Translations under genes and position numbers: made by a program | Assembly: GCF_036456085.1 (NCBI RefSeq) | Contig: NZ_CP138632.1 | Span: forward strand, 1,655,001-1,719,000 | Source of the DNA: Veillonella parvula | Lineage (GTDB): Bacteria; Bacillota; Negativicutes; Veillonellales; Veillonellaceae | Length of the DNA: 64,000 nucleotides | Direction of reading: 5' to 3' | The notes under the pieces: model-generated | What the model was told of the DNA's origin: nothing | What the model saw: the letters and a program-made list of their open reading frames with translations, nothing else | The model's database searches: none | Part shown: positions 17,868 through 26,649 of the stretch, piece by piece | Layout of the letters: every line of letters begins with the position of its first letter | Numbering within the stretch: position 1 is the first letter of the stretch

Positions 17868-18809
17868 GTGTTACAGTATATACAAAATCAATGGAGGAAA
17901 GGCCGAAAAATATATGGCAAACGTAGTTGGAGGGAGACACGACGTACTTTCCTTCATACAATGCGCTCTATCCGCAATAAACGAGAAATAGAGGACTTAG
18001 AGAATTATTTTGCAAGCTACACACCTGATTCAGTACTATTAGACCGTCAAGTTGGTTTATATGAGTTAATGACAAGATATTTTTTGTTTAAAAATTCGAC
18101 ACCACAGGAACGATTAGAGGCTATTATTAATCATTTTGATTATTTGAAAGCTGTATTTACAGATGAAGCAATTCGTGAAATGTACTCTGTAGATCCAGAT
18201 AATATTTATGATGACGTAAGTCGTATGAAGCGTGGTTTTATCATATGGGAATCGGAAGAGCTTGATATGGTGGCCCGTTTATATTATGGACCTGGGCAAC
18301 GAAAAGAAGGTTTTTTGACATTGTTACTAACATTGGGCAAACAAGGTGTATATCATGCTAACTTCCGTTTTGGGAAAGGCTTTAATGGGGAGCCTGCCAT
18401 GTGGATAGGCACTGTTCAAGGTTATAAAGATGGTCTTGATAATGCTAAAACAGTTACTAAGAAAATGTTTGGTTATCGACCAAAAAACTTTATTATGTTC
18501 CTCTTGCGTCATATAGCAGTCATTTGTAAGGTAGAATCTATCTATGCTGTATCTGATGAAGGTTTCTATGCTAATACACACTTAGTTCGCGGTCATCGTG
18601 CTAAAGTTGCAGAGCTAGATTCATTATGGGAGGAATCTGGTGGTGTAGTATGCAGCGATGAACGGTTTTTCAAAATTCCATTGGAGGAATACCGAAAACC
18701 AATCGAGGAAATTAAGTCACAAAAACGTAGTCAATATCGTAAACGCTATGATTTACTCGATCAATATGAGCAAGAAATTCAAGACCATATGAAACATTTA
18801 ATAAAATAA
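17868..18809 (+). CDS. VirK/YbjX-family protein (DUF535)
   Basis: 313 aa. The start is a GTG four bases after the GT4 stop, with GAGG inside the end of that gene, so the two are probably coupled. The family core is visible: GVYHANFRFGKG, AMWIGTVQG, FGYRPKNFIMFLL, AVSDEGFYAN and the basic end RKRYDLLDQY. VirK/YbjX proteins are linked to envelope integrity and to LPS or virulence-factor traits in enterics, but no enzymatic activity is proven. Its position among LPS genes fits that. Confidence 0.85.
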   Translation: MLQYIQNQWRKGRKIYGKRSWRETRRTFLHTMRSIRNKREIEDLENYFASYTPDSVLLDRQVGLYELMTRYFLFKNSTPQERLEAIINHFDYLKAVFTDEAIREMYSVDPDNIYDDVSRMKRGFIIWESEELDMVARLYYGPGQRKEGFLTLLLTLGKQGVYHANFRFGKGFNGEPAMWIGTVQGYKDGLDNAKTVTKKMFGYRPKNFIMFLLRHIAVICKVESIYAVSDEGFYANTHLVRGHRAKVAELDSLWEESGGVVCSDERFFKIPLEEYRKPIEEIKSQKRSQYRKRYDLLDQYEQEIQDHMKHLIK

Positions 18810-18873
18810 GTATATGTAAACAGTAACAATGCTTGATTATTAAATAATATGAATAAGGGATAAGGGAGTTAGT

Positions 18874-20067
18874 ATGAAATCTTGGATACTTAACAATGCG
18901 GAAATGGTACTAACGATACTCATTTCGATTATGATATGTATGACACGGTCATCTATGGCTTTTGGGAATTTGATGTATGGTCTCATTATTTTGATGACCT
19001 TAATAACTTGTTGGTATAGACGACATGAAATCTCTGTACCACAATCGATACGCCAATATGGATGGGCTTATTTAGTGATGTTGCTGTGTGTATTGCCATC
19101 AGCATTTATAAGCGATGATATACTAGTGACGACCAAATATTTCTTTAATATTTGGGTTTGGAAGGTATTAATCATCGTACCAATCCTGTTATGTATTAAA
19201 AGTTCTCGCAAATTATACACCATATTATCAGTATTTTTTGTATATATGGGCATTGATGCTTTATCTGCCTTTGTACAATATTTACTAGGATATAATGTAG
19301 GTCCAGGAGGTCGCGCAGGTGGCGTTATTCATGGCTCTATGATGGGACTAGCTATGTTGTTAACATTAGCTTTTCCATTAGCTTTAATTGTTGCCTATGA
19401 TAAAAGATTTCCTTCGTATGTAAGAATATCAGCTGTATTTTCTTTGTTTGGTATGTTATTGGGAATGTGGGGAAACCAAAGCCGAGGTTCCTGGTTATTT
19501 AATGGAATTAACGGCGTACTGATTACATTGCGCTATTGCTTTGTTAATATTCGCTATATATTAGTATTATTTGTGACTGTTGTAGGCATAGGATATGCAT
19601 TTACTAGTAATCAATCTTATATGGAGCGTTTAGAAAGTACTTTTAATATAACTAGTGATGGTTCAAATTTAGGCCGTATCTATGTATGGAAAGCCGATAA
19701 GCAAATGATTTTGGATCATCCCATTATAGGTGTTGGTCCTGGCTTATGGGGAAAAAAGTATGCAGAACAATATCAATTAAAGCAGGAAATGCAAAATTTA
19801 GGACATTCTCATAATAATATGTTACAAATAGCTTCTGAATCTGGCATATTAGGACTTATTGGTTTCTTAGGATTCTCAATTTTTACAATCTATAAATCAG
19901 TAAAAAATTATATTATGTCTGCAAATCCTTATGATTTATCAATTATTGTTGGTTTTATTAGTTATTTATTTTTATTTGGATCTGTTGATTATACTTGGGG
20001 TAACTCATCTGGTATTCGAATGTTTTGGATTGTTATGGGGATAATGCTTCAATTGCGAGATAATTGA
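18874..20067 (+). CDS. O-antigen ligase/polymerase-family membrane protein (WaaL/Wzy type), copy 1
   Basis: A polytopic protein of 397 aa with about ten or more membrane helices and a periplasmic loop. The loop ends in GVGPGLWGKKY and GHSHNNMLQIASESG; the His-x-Asn-x-x-Leu pattern is typical of the O-antigen ligase family (PF04932). AAGGGAG precedes the ATG. Because another such protein follows at 31220 beside the flippase, this one, next to core-type transferases, is the better candidate for the ligase. That split is inference. It is the last gene before a break of about 245 bases. Confidence 0.82.
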   Translation: MKSWILNNAEMVLTILISIMICMTRSSMAFGNLMYGLIILMTLITCWYRRHEISVPQSIRQYGWAYLVMLLCVLPSAFISDDILVTTKYFFNIWVWKVLIIVPILLCIKSSRKLYTILSVFFVYMGIDALSAFVQYLLGYNVGPGGRAGGVIHGSMMGLAMLLTLAFPLALIVAYDKRFPSYVRISAVFSLFGMLLGMWGNQSRGSWLFNGINGVLITLRYCFVNIRYILVLFVTVVGIGYAFTSNQSYMERLESTFNITSDGSNLGRIYVWKADKQMILDHPIIGVGPGLWGKKYAEQYQLKQEMQNLGHSHNNMLQIASESGILGLIGFLGFSIFTIYKSVKNYIMSANPYDLSIIVGFISYLFLFGSVDYTWGNSSGIRMFWIVMGIMLQLRDN

Positions 20068-20207
20068 GAATGATATAGTCTTTTAGAACGTAATTGACTA
20101 CTATTTAATAGACAATAAAGTATAATTTAAATAGGCATAAAAAACAAAGAACTATATAAAAGATAGGTGAAATCTATGTTTTTATAGTTTTACATATTTA
20201 AATATGA

Positions 20208-20213
20208 TACAAT
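20208..20213 (+). promoter_or_regulatory. Extended -10 promoter of the WbaP-led operon
   Basis: TACAAT at 20208-20213 is preceded by TG with one base between (TGATACAAT). The -35 is poor. The predicted start near 20220 would place the hairpin at 20251-20294 inside the leader. Confidence 0.4.
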
Positions 20214-20250
20214 ATATGTAAATATTGGTACATTGTATTCGTATGATAGA

Positions 20251-20294
20251 GAGGTTGTTTTCTTGAAAATATATTGAGAAAACAATCTTTTTTT
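20251..20294 (+). terminator. Promoter-proximal terminator/attenuator upstream of the WbaP-like gene
   Basis: GGTTGTTTTCT (20253-20263) pairs with AGAAAACAATC (20277-20287) over 11 bp with one G-U pair, and seven Ts follow. It lies 19 bases before the next ATG. It may end the upstream operon, or act as a leader terminator that needs an antitermination factor (RfaH, UpxY or LoaP type), as is common for long capsule operons. Confidence 0.7.
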
Positions 20295-20312
20295 ATAATT
20301 TGGGGTATTAGT

Positions 20313-21752
20313 ATGAATAGTTCTATCTGTAATAACAATAATAAAAAGTTATTTATTAGTAAGCTTATAGTGCTTATAGCAGATTATATTGCTATTGTTT
20401 TGGGGACATTAGCAGCCTATTATTTGCGTTTAAACTTATCAATTTTACCGGTAAGTTCAAATTTTAAGGTAGAAGAAATTTACGTATATGGTGTTGTGCC
20501 TATCGTATTTTTATCAATATTGCTTCTTAATAATGCCTATTCCATAGTATCTCCCTATTGGGATACTATGAAAAATTTATTTCGCAGTATTACCATAGGG
20601 GTTGTCGTATCTATTGTCCTCATGTACACGGGCCATGTAATTAATGATGTGTCTCGTTTATTTGTTGCCTTTGCTTATATATGTATGCTCGTCTTTATCT
20701 TTAGTGAGCGTTTTATTGTAGGAAAAATACTTTCAAAAGCAGGATATTTAACAATTCCAATCCTTCTCGTTGGGGCGGGGAAGACTGCAGAACTTGTAAA
20801 GAGGTCTTTAGATCGCATGCCGATTACTACCTATAAGATTATTGGTTATGTAGATGATAATCCTAAATCATTATCCATTGCTAAAGAATACCCATGCCTT
20901 GGAGTCTTTAAAGATGTAGAAAGCGTTATTAAAGAAACAGGCGTTCAAACAGTGCTCATCTGTGCGCCAGGTCTTGAGTCTAAAAAATTAGTATCTTTGA
21001 TTAATCGATTACAAGTATTAGTAAAACGTGTGGCCTTTGTTCCTGAATTATTTGGTTTACCTACTAGTAATATCAGTGCTCGTGGCATGATGGAAGAACA
21101 AGCCGTCATATTGCGTGTACAAAATAATCTAGCACGCAAGTCTAACCGTGTTTTCAAACGTATTTTTGACATTGTAGCTACCGTATGTGGTGGTATTTTG
21201 ATTTTACCAATTCTCGGTATCATTGCTATATTGATTTACTTGGATTCTCCAGGACCTATCGTATTTGGGCATAAACGTGTTGGACAGGGTGGAAAATTAT
21301 TCCTTTGTTACAAATTCCGATCTATGGTACCAAATGCGCAAGAGGCTTTGGAGCAATATTTGAAAGATAATCCAGCTGCTCGTGAAGAATGGGAACGAGA
21401 CTTTAAATTGAAAGATGATCCTCGCGTTACAAGAATCGGTAAATTCCTTCGAAAAACAAGTCTTGATGAATTGCCACAGTTATGGAATGTTCTAGTTGGA
21501 GACATGAGCCTCGTAGGGCCAAGACCTATTGTTCGAGATGAAATTGTAAAATACGGCGATTATATAAATGACTTTTACCTTGTACCACCAGGGATTACTG
21601 GTGTTTGGCAGGTAAGTGGTCGCAGTGATACCACCTATGAAGAACGAGTGTTAATGGACTCTTGGTATGTGCATAATTGGTCTGTATGGATCGATATTGT
21701 ATATCTGTTGAAAACTGTATTGGCTGTTGCTAAATCGAAAGGGGCCTATTAA
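20313..21752 (+). CDS. WbaP-like undecaprenyl-phosphate sugar-1-phosphate transferase
   Basis: The initiating enzyme of a lipid-linked polysaccharide: it moves a sugar-1-phosphate from a UDP-sugar to undecaprenyl phosphate. I start it at the ATG at 20313 (479 aa); the TTG at 20274 lies inside the terminator. The architecture is WbaP/WcaJ: about five membrane helices (20-145), a nucleotide-binding-like middle domain (LLVGAGKTAEL), then the catalytic domain from about 275 with KRIFDIVAT, YKFRSM, TSLDELPQLWNVL, GPRP and GVWQVSGRS. WbaP enzymes usually use galactose-1-phosphate, WcaJ glucose-1-phosphate; I cannot choose. It leads the capsule/O-antigen operon. Confidence 0.9.
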   Translation: MNSSICNNNNKKLFISKLIVLIADYIAIVLGTLAAYYLRLNLSILPVSSNFKVEEIYVYGVVPIVFLSILLLNNAYSIVSPYWDTMKNLFRSITIGVVVSIVLMYTGHVINDVSRLFVAFAYICMLVFIFSERFIVGKILSKAGYLTIPILLVGAGKTAELVKRSLDRMPITTYKIIGYVDDNPKSLSIAKEYPCLGVFKDVESVIKETGVQTVLICAPGLESKKLVSLINRLQVLVKRVAFVPELFGLPTSNISARGMMEEQAVILRVQNNLARKSNRVFKRIFDIVATVCGGILILPILGIIAILIYLDSPGPIVFGHKRVGQGGKLFLCYKFRSMVPNAQEALEQYLKDNPAAREEWERDFKLKDDPRVTRIGKFLRKTSLDELPQLWNVLVGDMSLVGPRPIVRDEIVKYGDYINDFYLVPPGITGVWQVSGRSDTTYEERVLMDSWYVHNWSVWIDIVYLLKTVLAVAKSKGAY

Positions 21753-21760
21753 TCGTTATT

Positions 21761-22732
21761 ATGAGGGATACTAGTTTTGATATTATGAAGGGAATTGCAA
21801 TTTTACTTGTTGTTTTGGGCCATTCTGTACCGGATCAAGCAAGTTCTAGTGGAATTGCTAGTTATCCTTTATATTTGATGCGAACGATAATTTACAGTTT
21901 CCATATGCCAGTTTTTTTCTTTGTGGCTGGTTATTTTATGCATATACCTTTGAAAGAAGGCTTTCAGAATTTTATAAGAGATAAAAGCATACGTTTGATG
22001 GTTCCATATTTTACAATTGGAATACTATATTTTCCTTTCAAATTAGCTTTATCAAAATTTGCAAATCAACAAATAAATGCACAGGATATATGGAAAATAT
22101 TTATTGGTATTAATCCGGATGGAGAACTTTGGTTTTTATATTGTCTGTTCTTTATTTCAATCCTCACTGCCTTTTTTGTTAAGCGTGTAAATTTTGGTTT
22201 ATTACTAATATCTTTTATTGTTGGAATCTTTTCTGATGTATTAAATATCTTCTCTGTATCTATGGTATCAAAGATATTGTATTTTCAGTTTTTCTATATC
22301 CTAGGCTTATATATAAAGAAATATATGCTATTGGATTATATGAAATCTACGGTAATAGCACTTACATCTATGGTGATTTTTATTGTAGGTAATTATGCAT
22401 TACTTCATGATATGAATGCTTTTAAAATAGTTACTCTTATAACAGCAGTTTCGGGGATTAATATTACACATTATATTGCTAATAAAATTCAATCTAAAGA
22501 TGGTCTATATAAAACACTTTTAGTCTTTTTAGGTACCGTTTCAATGGATATATATATCTTTAGTGATATTGTTAAAATTCCATTTAGAATTGTACTTTGG
22601 TCTAAGTTAGGATTGTATTATGAAGCCTTTATTGTTTGCTTCTTAGCATCTACAACTTTATCTATTTTGATAGGTTATATCTTAAGAAAAAATCATTATT
22701 CACGATTACTATGTCTTGGAATGAAAAAATAA
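21761..22732 (+). CDS. Acyltransferase family 3 membrane protein (OafA-like), copy 1
   Basis: An integral membrane O-acyltransferase of about 323 aa with ten hydrophobic segments. The start is typical: SFDIMKGIAILLVVLGHS contains the catalytic-type histidine, and FHMPVFFFVAGYFM follows. Such enzymes move acetyl or other acyl groups to surface sugars. Only eight bases separate it from the WbaP-like stop and no clear Shine-Dalgarno precedes it, so it is probably coupled. There is no SGNH domain, so this is the short form. Confidence 0.85.
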   Translation: MRDTSFDIMKGIAILLVVLGHSVPDQASSSGIASYPLYLMRTIIYSFHMPVFFFVAGYFMHIPLKEGFQNFIRDKSIRLMVPYFTIGILYFPFKLALSKFANQQINAQDIWKIFIGINPDGELWFLYCLFFISILTAFFVKRVNFGLLLISFIVGIFSDVLNIFSVSMVSKILYFQFFYILGLYIKKYMLLDYMKSTVIALTSMVIFIVGNYALLHDMNAFKIVTLITAVSGINITHYIANKIQSKDGLYKTLLVFLGTVSMDIYIFSDIVKIPFRIVLWSKLGLYYEAFIVCFLASTTLSILIGYILRKNHYSRLLCLGMKK

Positions 22733-22744
22733 GGATATATATAT

Positions 22745-23848
22745 ATGAATAAAAAATTTGACTATTTAGTAGTTGGGGCGGGCCCATTTGGTGCTGTATT
22801 TGCCCATGAAGCGCACAAGCGTGGTAAATCAGTACTCGTCATCGATCGTCGTGATCATATAGCAGGTAATATGTATTGTGAAAGCAAAGATGATATCAAT
22901 ATTCACGTCTATGGCGCTCATATTTTCCACACATCCTTGAAACATGTGTGGGATTATGTCAATCAATTTGCTGAGTTTAATCACTATGTAAATAGTCCTG
23001 TGGCAAATTATAAAGGTGAGATGTACAATTTGCCCTTCAATATGAACACATTCTCTAAAATGTGGAATATTCGAACTCCAAAAGAGGCACAAGATATCAT
23101 TACTAAACAACGGGCTGCTATTTCAGGGGAACCAAAGAATTTAGAAGAGCAAGCTATTAGCCTCGTAGGGACAGATATTTACGAAAAGCTCATCAAAGGA
23201 TATACGGAAAAACAATGGGGTCGTAAATGTACAGAGTTACCAGCTTTTATCATTAAACGTTTGCCAGTGCGTTATACATACGATAACAATTACTTTAATG
23301 ACCGTTTTCAAGGTATTCCTATTGGCGGTTATACCAAGATGATTGAACGCATGTTAGAAGGCATTGAAGTCCGTTTAGGTGTAGACTTCCTCAAACATCG
23401 GAACGAATATGAAACTTTGGCATATAAGATTATCTACACAGGCCCTATAGATGAATACTTTGGTTATTCTGAAGGGGTATTAGAATATCGCGGTCTTCGT
23501 TTTGAAACTGAACGTCTCGAAGAGGAAAACCATCAAGGCGTTGCGGTGGTGAACTATACGGAAGGTGAAATTCCGTATACTCGTATCATTGAGCATAAGC
23601 ATTTTGAGTTTGGCACACAGCCCGTTACGTATGTAACAAAAGAATATCCAAAGGACTGGGAAATCGGTGAAGAAGCGTATTATCCAGTAAATGATGTAAA
23701 GAATTTGGATCTATATGCTAAATATGTTAAAAAGGCTGAAGCGATTTCTAATGTTATCTTTGGTGGTCGTTTAGGGGAATATAAATATTACGATATGGAT
23801 AAGGTCATTGCTAGTGCTTTATTATTAGTAGAAAAAGAGCTAGCCTAA
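22745..23848 (+). CDS. glf: UDP-galactopyranose mutase
   Basis: A flavoenzyme (367 aa) that converts UDP-galactopyranose to UDP-galactofuranose. The FAD-binding motif VVGAGPFGAVFA opens the protein, and VIDRRDHIAGN follows at the end of strand 2. The family motifs YGAHIFHTS, FNMNTF, EKQWG and GGRLGEYKYYDMD are intact and the length is normal. AAGGA precedes the ATG. It shows that the polysaccharide contains galactofuranose; the DUF4422 protein and GT2 enzymes downstream are candidates for using it. Confidence 0.97.
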   Translation: MNKKFDYLVVGAGPFGAVFAHEAHKRGKSVLVIDRRDHIAGNMYCESKDDINIHVYGAHIFHTSLKHVWDYVNQFAEFNHYVNSPVANYKGEMYNLPFNMNTFSKMWNIRTPKEAQDIITKQRAAISGEPKNLEEQAISLVGTDIYEKLIKGYTEKQWGRKCTELPAFIIKRLPVRYTYDNNYFNDRFQGIPIGGYTKMIERMLEGIEVRLGVDFLKHRNEYETLAYKIIYTGPIDEYFGYSEGVLEYRGLRFETERLEEENHQGVAVVNYTEGEIPYTRIIEHKHFEFGTQPVTYVTKEYPKDWEIGEEAYYPVNDVKNLDLYAKYVKKAEAISNVIFGGRLGEYKYYDMDKVIASALLLVEKELA

Positions 23849-23909
23849 GCGAAATTTCATATGGTAGGTGAATCGACTGGAGAGTCAATACTCAAGTAGG
23901 AGAGTACTA

Positions 23910-24668
23910 GTGAATATTAAGATTTTAGTTGCCACACATAAGCAATATTGGATGTCAGAAGACTCCGTGTACATGCCAATCCATGTAGGCCGAGAAGGTA
24001 AGGCTGATATTGGTTATACTGGTGATCATACGGGAGATAACATATCTTCAAAAAATGCGAACTATTGTGAGTTGACAGGTCTGTATTGGGCTTGGAAAAA
24101 CCTTGATGCGGATTATATTGGTCTCGTTCATTACAGACGTTATTTTACGCGCAAAGAGGTGCGCTCCGTAGAAGATAAAAAGAATCAAATCTTGACGGGT
24201 GCAGAATGGGAGAAACTACTTTTACAATATCCTGTAGTAGTAGCAGATAAGCGTAAATATTATATTGAGTCTAATCGTTCTCACTATAATAATGCCCACC
24301 ATAGCTCAGGATTAGATGCGGCAGAGCAAATCATCGCTGAACAATATCCCGAATATAGCGCTGCTTTCACAAAGGTATGCAATCGCACTTGGGCTCATAT
24401 GTTCAACATGTTTGTTATGCGTAGAGATTTATTTGATCAATACTGTGAATGGATGTTTTCCATCTTAGAAGAGATTGAAAAACGTGTTGATATTTCTGAT
24501 TATGATACGTATGAAGCACGTATCTATGGCTTTGTTAGTGAAATCTTGCTTGATGTATGGATTGAAGCTAATAATATTAGCTATAAAGAACAAAATGTAT
24601 CATTTATGGAGCCACAAAACTGGTTGAAAAAAGGTGGATTATTCTTAAAAAGAAAATTCTTTAAATAA
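23910..24668 (+). CDS. DUF4422-family glycosyltransferase-like protein
   Basis: 252 aa from the GTG at 23910, which has AGGAGAG at a good distance; an upstream in-frame GTG at 23868 lacks this. The DUF4422 pattern is clear: ILVATHKQYWM at the start, NYCELTGLYWAWKN, YIGLVHYRRYF, and a His-rich HYNNAHHSSGLD region, ending with a basic tail. DUF4422 proteins occur in capsule and O-antigen clusters and are thought to be glycosyltransferases. The neighbouring glf gene makes galactofuranose transfer possible but unproven. Confidence 0.85.
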   Translation: MNIKILVATHKQYWMSEDSVYMPIHVGREGKADIGYTGDHTGDNISSKNANYCELTGLYWAWKNLDADYIGLVHYRRYFTRKEVRSVEDKKNQILTGAEWEKLLLQYPVVVADKRKYYIESNRSHYNNAHHSSGLDAAEQIIAEQYPEYSAAFTKVCNRTWAHMFNMFVMRRDLFDQYCEWMFSILEEIEKRVDISDYDTYEARIYGFVSEILLDVWIEANNISYKEQNVSFMEPQNWLKKGGLFLKRKFFK

Positions 24669-24701
24669 TAGACTTATTTGTATTATGGAGGAATTTTTTT
24701 G

Positions 24702-25556
24702 ATGCGAGAAATTGGATTTTCGGAGATTAAGGGTGTCGCTTTAGATATTTTAAAAGATGTGGCACAATTTTGTGATACACATGATATTCGATATGTATTA
24801 GCCTATGGAACGATGTTGGGTGCCGTTAGACATAAAGGTTTTATTCCATGGGATGATGATATTGACATCATGATGCCACGCGATGATTATAATCGCTTTA
24901 TTAAGTTATATAATAATCATAATCCAAGATATCAAGTATATTCTATTGAAAATGATGATAAATATACCTATACAATGGCAAAGGTATTTGATCAAGAAAC
25001 AGTTATGGTTGATAATACATTGTGGCGTAATTTTGATAAAGCCGGTGTATTTATAGATATCTTTCCTATTGATGGGTTACCAAATGATACACAGGCTCAA
25101 CAAAAACTTTTTAGACACCAACAACTTTTAAACTTGTTATTCCATGGCTCTTCTATGAAGTTTACATTCAGTAATCGCTATGTAGATTCTAAAGGTAGCT
25201 TTGCTAAGTTAAAAGGTTATGTTCGGACAGTTTTAAAATTTGGTGCTATCGGCTTAATGCATTTTTTGCCAACTATAAGTTTAATCAAAAAAATCAACCA
25301 AGATGCACAACAGTATCCATTTTCCAATGCGAAATACATAAGTGTTCTTGTTGATTGTGCAAGTGGTAATAAACGAGAGGTATATGAAAAGAGCTTGTTT
25401 GATAATAGAAGTTTATATCCTTTTGAGGATACTGAGTTTTGGGGACTTACAGATAGCGATTTCTATTTAAGTCATTTGTACAATAATTATATGGAAGCAC
25501 CACCTGAAGATCGTCAGGTACCACATCATAACTATAGAGTGTATTGGAAACAATAA
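24702..25556 (+). CDS. LicD-family phosphotransferase, copy 1
   Basis: 284 aa from the ATG at 24702, behind GGAGG. The LicD/fukutin-like nucleotidyltransferase core is clear: AYGTMLGAVRHKG, then FIPWDDDIDIMMPR with the metal-binding aspartates, and FIDIFPIDGLP. LicD enzymes move phosphocholine or a polyol phosphate from a CDP carrier to surface sugars. It opens a four-gene cassette with an aminotransferase, a cytidylyltransferase fusion and a second LicD, which together could make and attach one CDP-activated group. Confidence 0.9.
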   Translation: MREIGFSEIKGVALDILKDVAQFCDTHDIRYVLAYGTMLGAVRHKGFIPWDDDIDIMMPRDDYNRFIKLYNNHNPRYQVYSIENDDKYTYTMAKVFDQETVMVDNTLWRNFDKAGVFIDIFPIDGLPNDTQAQQKLFRHQQLLNLLFHGSSMKFTFSNRYVDSKGSFAKLKGYVRTVLKFGAIGLMHFLPTISLIKKINQDAQQYPFSNAKYISVLVDCASGNKREVYEKSLFDNRSLYPFEDTEFWGLTDSDFYLSHLYNNYMEAPPEDRQVPHHNYRVYWKQ

Positions 25557-25571
25557 GAGGGGGATTAGACT

Positions 25572-26648
25572 ATGAAACTATTTACAGTAGGACCAACACA
25601 AATGAGAAAGGAAATTCTTGATGTAAGACATCAACAAGTTCCTTATTTTAGAACAACGGAATTTTCTGAAGTTATGTTAGATTCAGATAGACTGCTTAAA
25701 AAGTTTATGAATGCACCAGAAAGCTATAAATCCATCTACTTAACAGCTTCTGGTACAGGCGCATTAGAAGCTACTATTATGAATTGTATGAATGAAACTG
25801 ACCATGTACTAGTTATTAATGGTGGTACTTTTGGTCAACGTTTTGTTGATTTATGTGAACTCCATGAGATCCCTCATATTGTGATTAAACTAGACGATGG
25901 TGAGGAGTTGACTGCTAAACACTTTACTGCAGTAGAAGAACAAGACTTTACTTTTGTTATTGCTAATATTGATGAAACTTCTACAGCACAGTTATATGAT
26001 ATTAATTTATTAAGTAGCTTTGCTAAAAAGAAGCAAGCGTACTTGGTGATTGATGCAATTAGTTCATTCTTAATTGATCATTATGATATGGCTGGTAATA
26101 ATATTGATGTTACTATTTTAAGTTCTCAAAAAGGACTTTGTATTGCACCAGGTATATCTCCTATTGTAATTAGTGACAGATTATATGAAGAACGTGTAAA
26201 AAATAATCATATTAAGAATCTTTACTTTGATTTCAACCAATATGTAAAGAATTTTACAAGGGGTCAAACACCATTCACACCTGCTGTTGGGGTATGTTTA
26301 GAAATGAATAAGGCATTACATCTTATTGAAGAGGAAGGTTTTGAAAACTATTTAGCTCGTATTGATAGTGTGGCGAAGGATTTTAGAAATAGAATTAAAG
26401 AATTACCAGTATCTCTTCCTACTTTCACTATTAGTAATGCGGTTACGCCTATCCGTTTTGAACAACCAATTGCTAAAGATGTATTTACAATCTTGAAGGA
26501 CAAATATGATATTTTTGTAAATCCTACAGGTGGGGTTAATGAAGACTATGTCCTACGCGTTGCTCATATTGGTGATACGACCATTGAGGATAATATAATG
26601 CTTGTAGAAACAATGAAATTAGTCATTAAAGAGATTACAGGTAAATAA
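25572..26648 (+). CDS. Class V PLP-dependent aminotransferase (AGXT/PhnW-like)
   Basis: A fold-type I aminotransferase of 358 aa that resembles alanine-glyoxylate and 2-aminoethylphosphonate transaminases. The N-terminus FTVGPTQMRKEILD is the usual start of this group. SGTGALEA (60-67) binds the PLP phosphate, VIDAISS holds the pyridine-binding Asp161, and SSQKGL carries the PLP lysine K187. GAGGGGG precedes the ATG. No phosphonate pathway genes (PepM, Ppd) lie in the window, so I do not call it PhnW. In context it probably makes the amino group of whatever the LicD proteins attach. Confidence 0.85.
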   Translation: MKLFTVGPTQMRKEILDVRHQQVPYFRTTEFSEVMLDSDRLLKKFMNAPESYKSIYLTASGTGALEATIMNCMNETDHVLVINGGTFGQRFVDLCELHEIPHIVIKLDDGEELTAKHFTAVEEQDFTFVIANIDETSTAQLYDINLLSSFAKKKQAYLVIDAISSFLIDHYDMAGNNIDVTILSSQKGLCIAPGISPIVISDRLYEERVKNNHIKNLYFDFNQYVKNFTRGQTPFTPAVGVCLEMNKALHLIEEEGFENYLARIDSVAKDFRNRIKELPVSLPTFTISNAVTPIRFEQPIAKDVFTILKDKYDIFVNPTGGVNEDYVLRVAHIGDTTIEDNIMLVETMKLVIKEITGK

Positions 26649-26649
26649 T

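Noticed and set aside
25572-26648. Assignment of the aminotransferase as PhnW (2-aminoethylphosphonate transaminase)
   Set aside because: The PLP site fits the family, but no PepM or phosphonopyruvate decarboxylase lies here and the class V family is broad.
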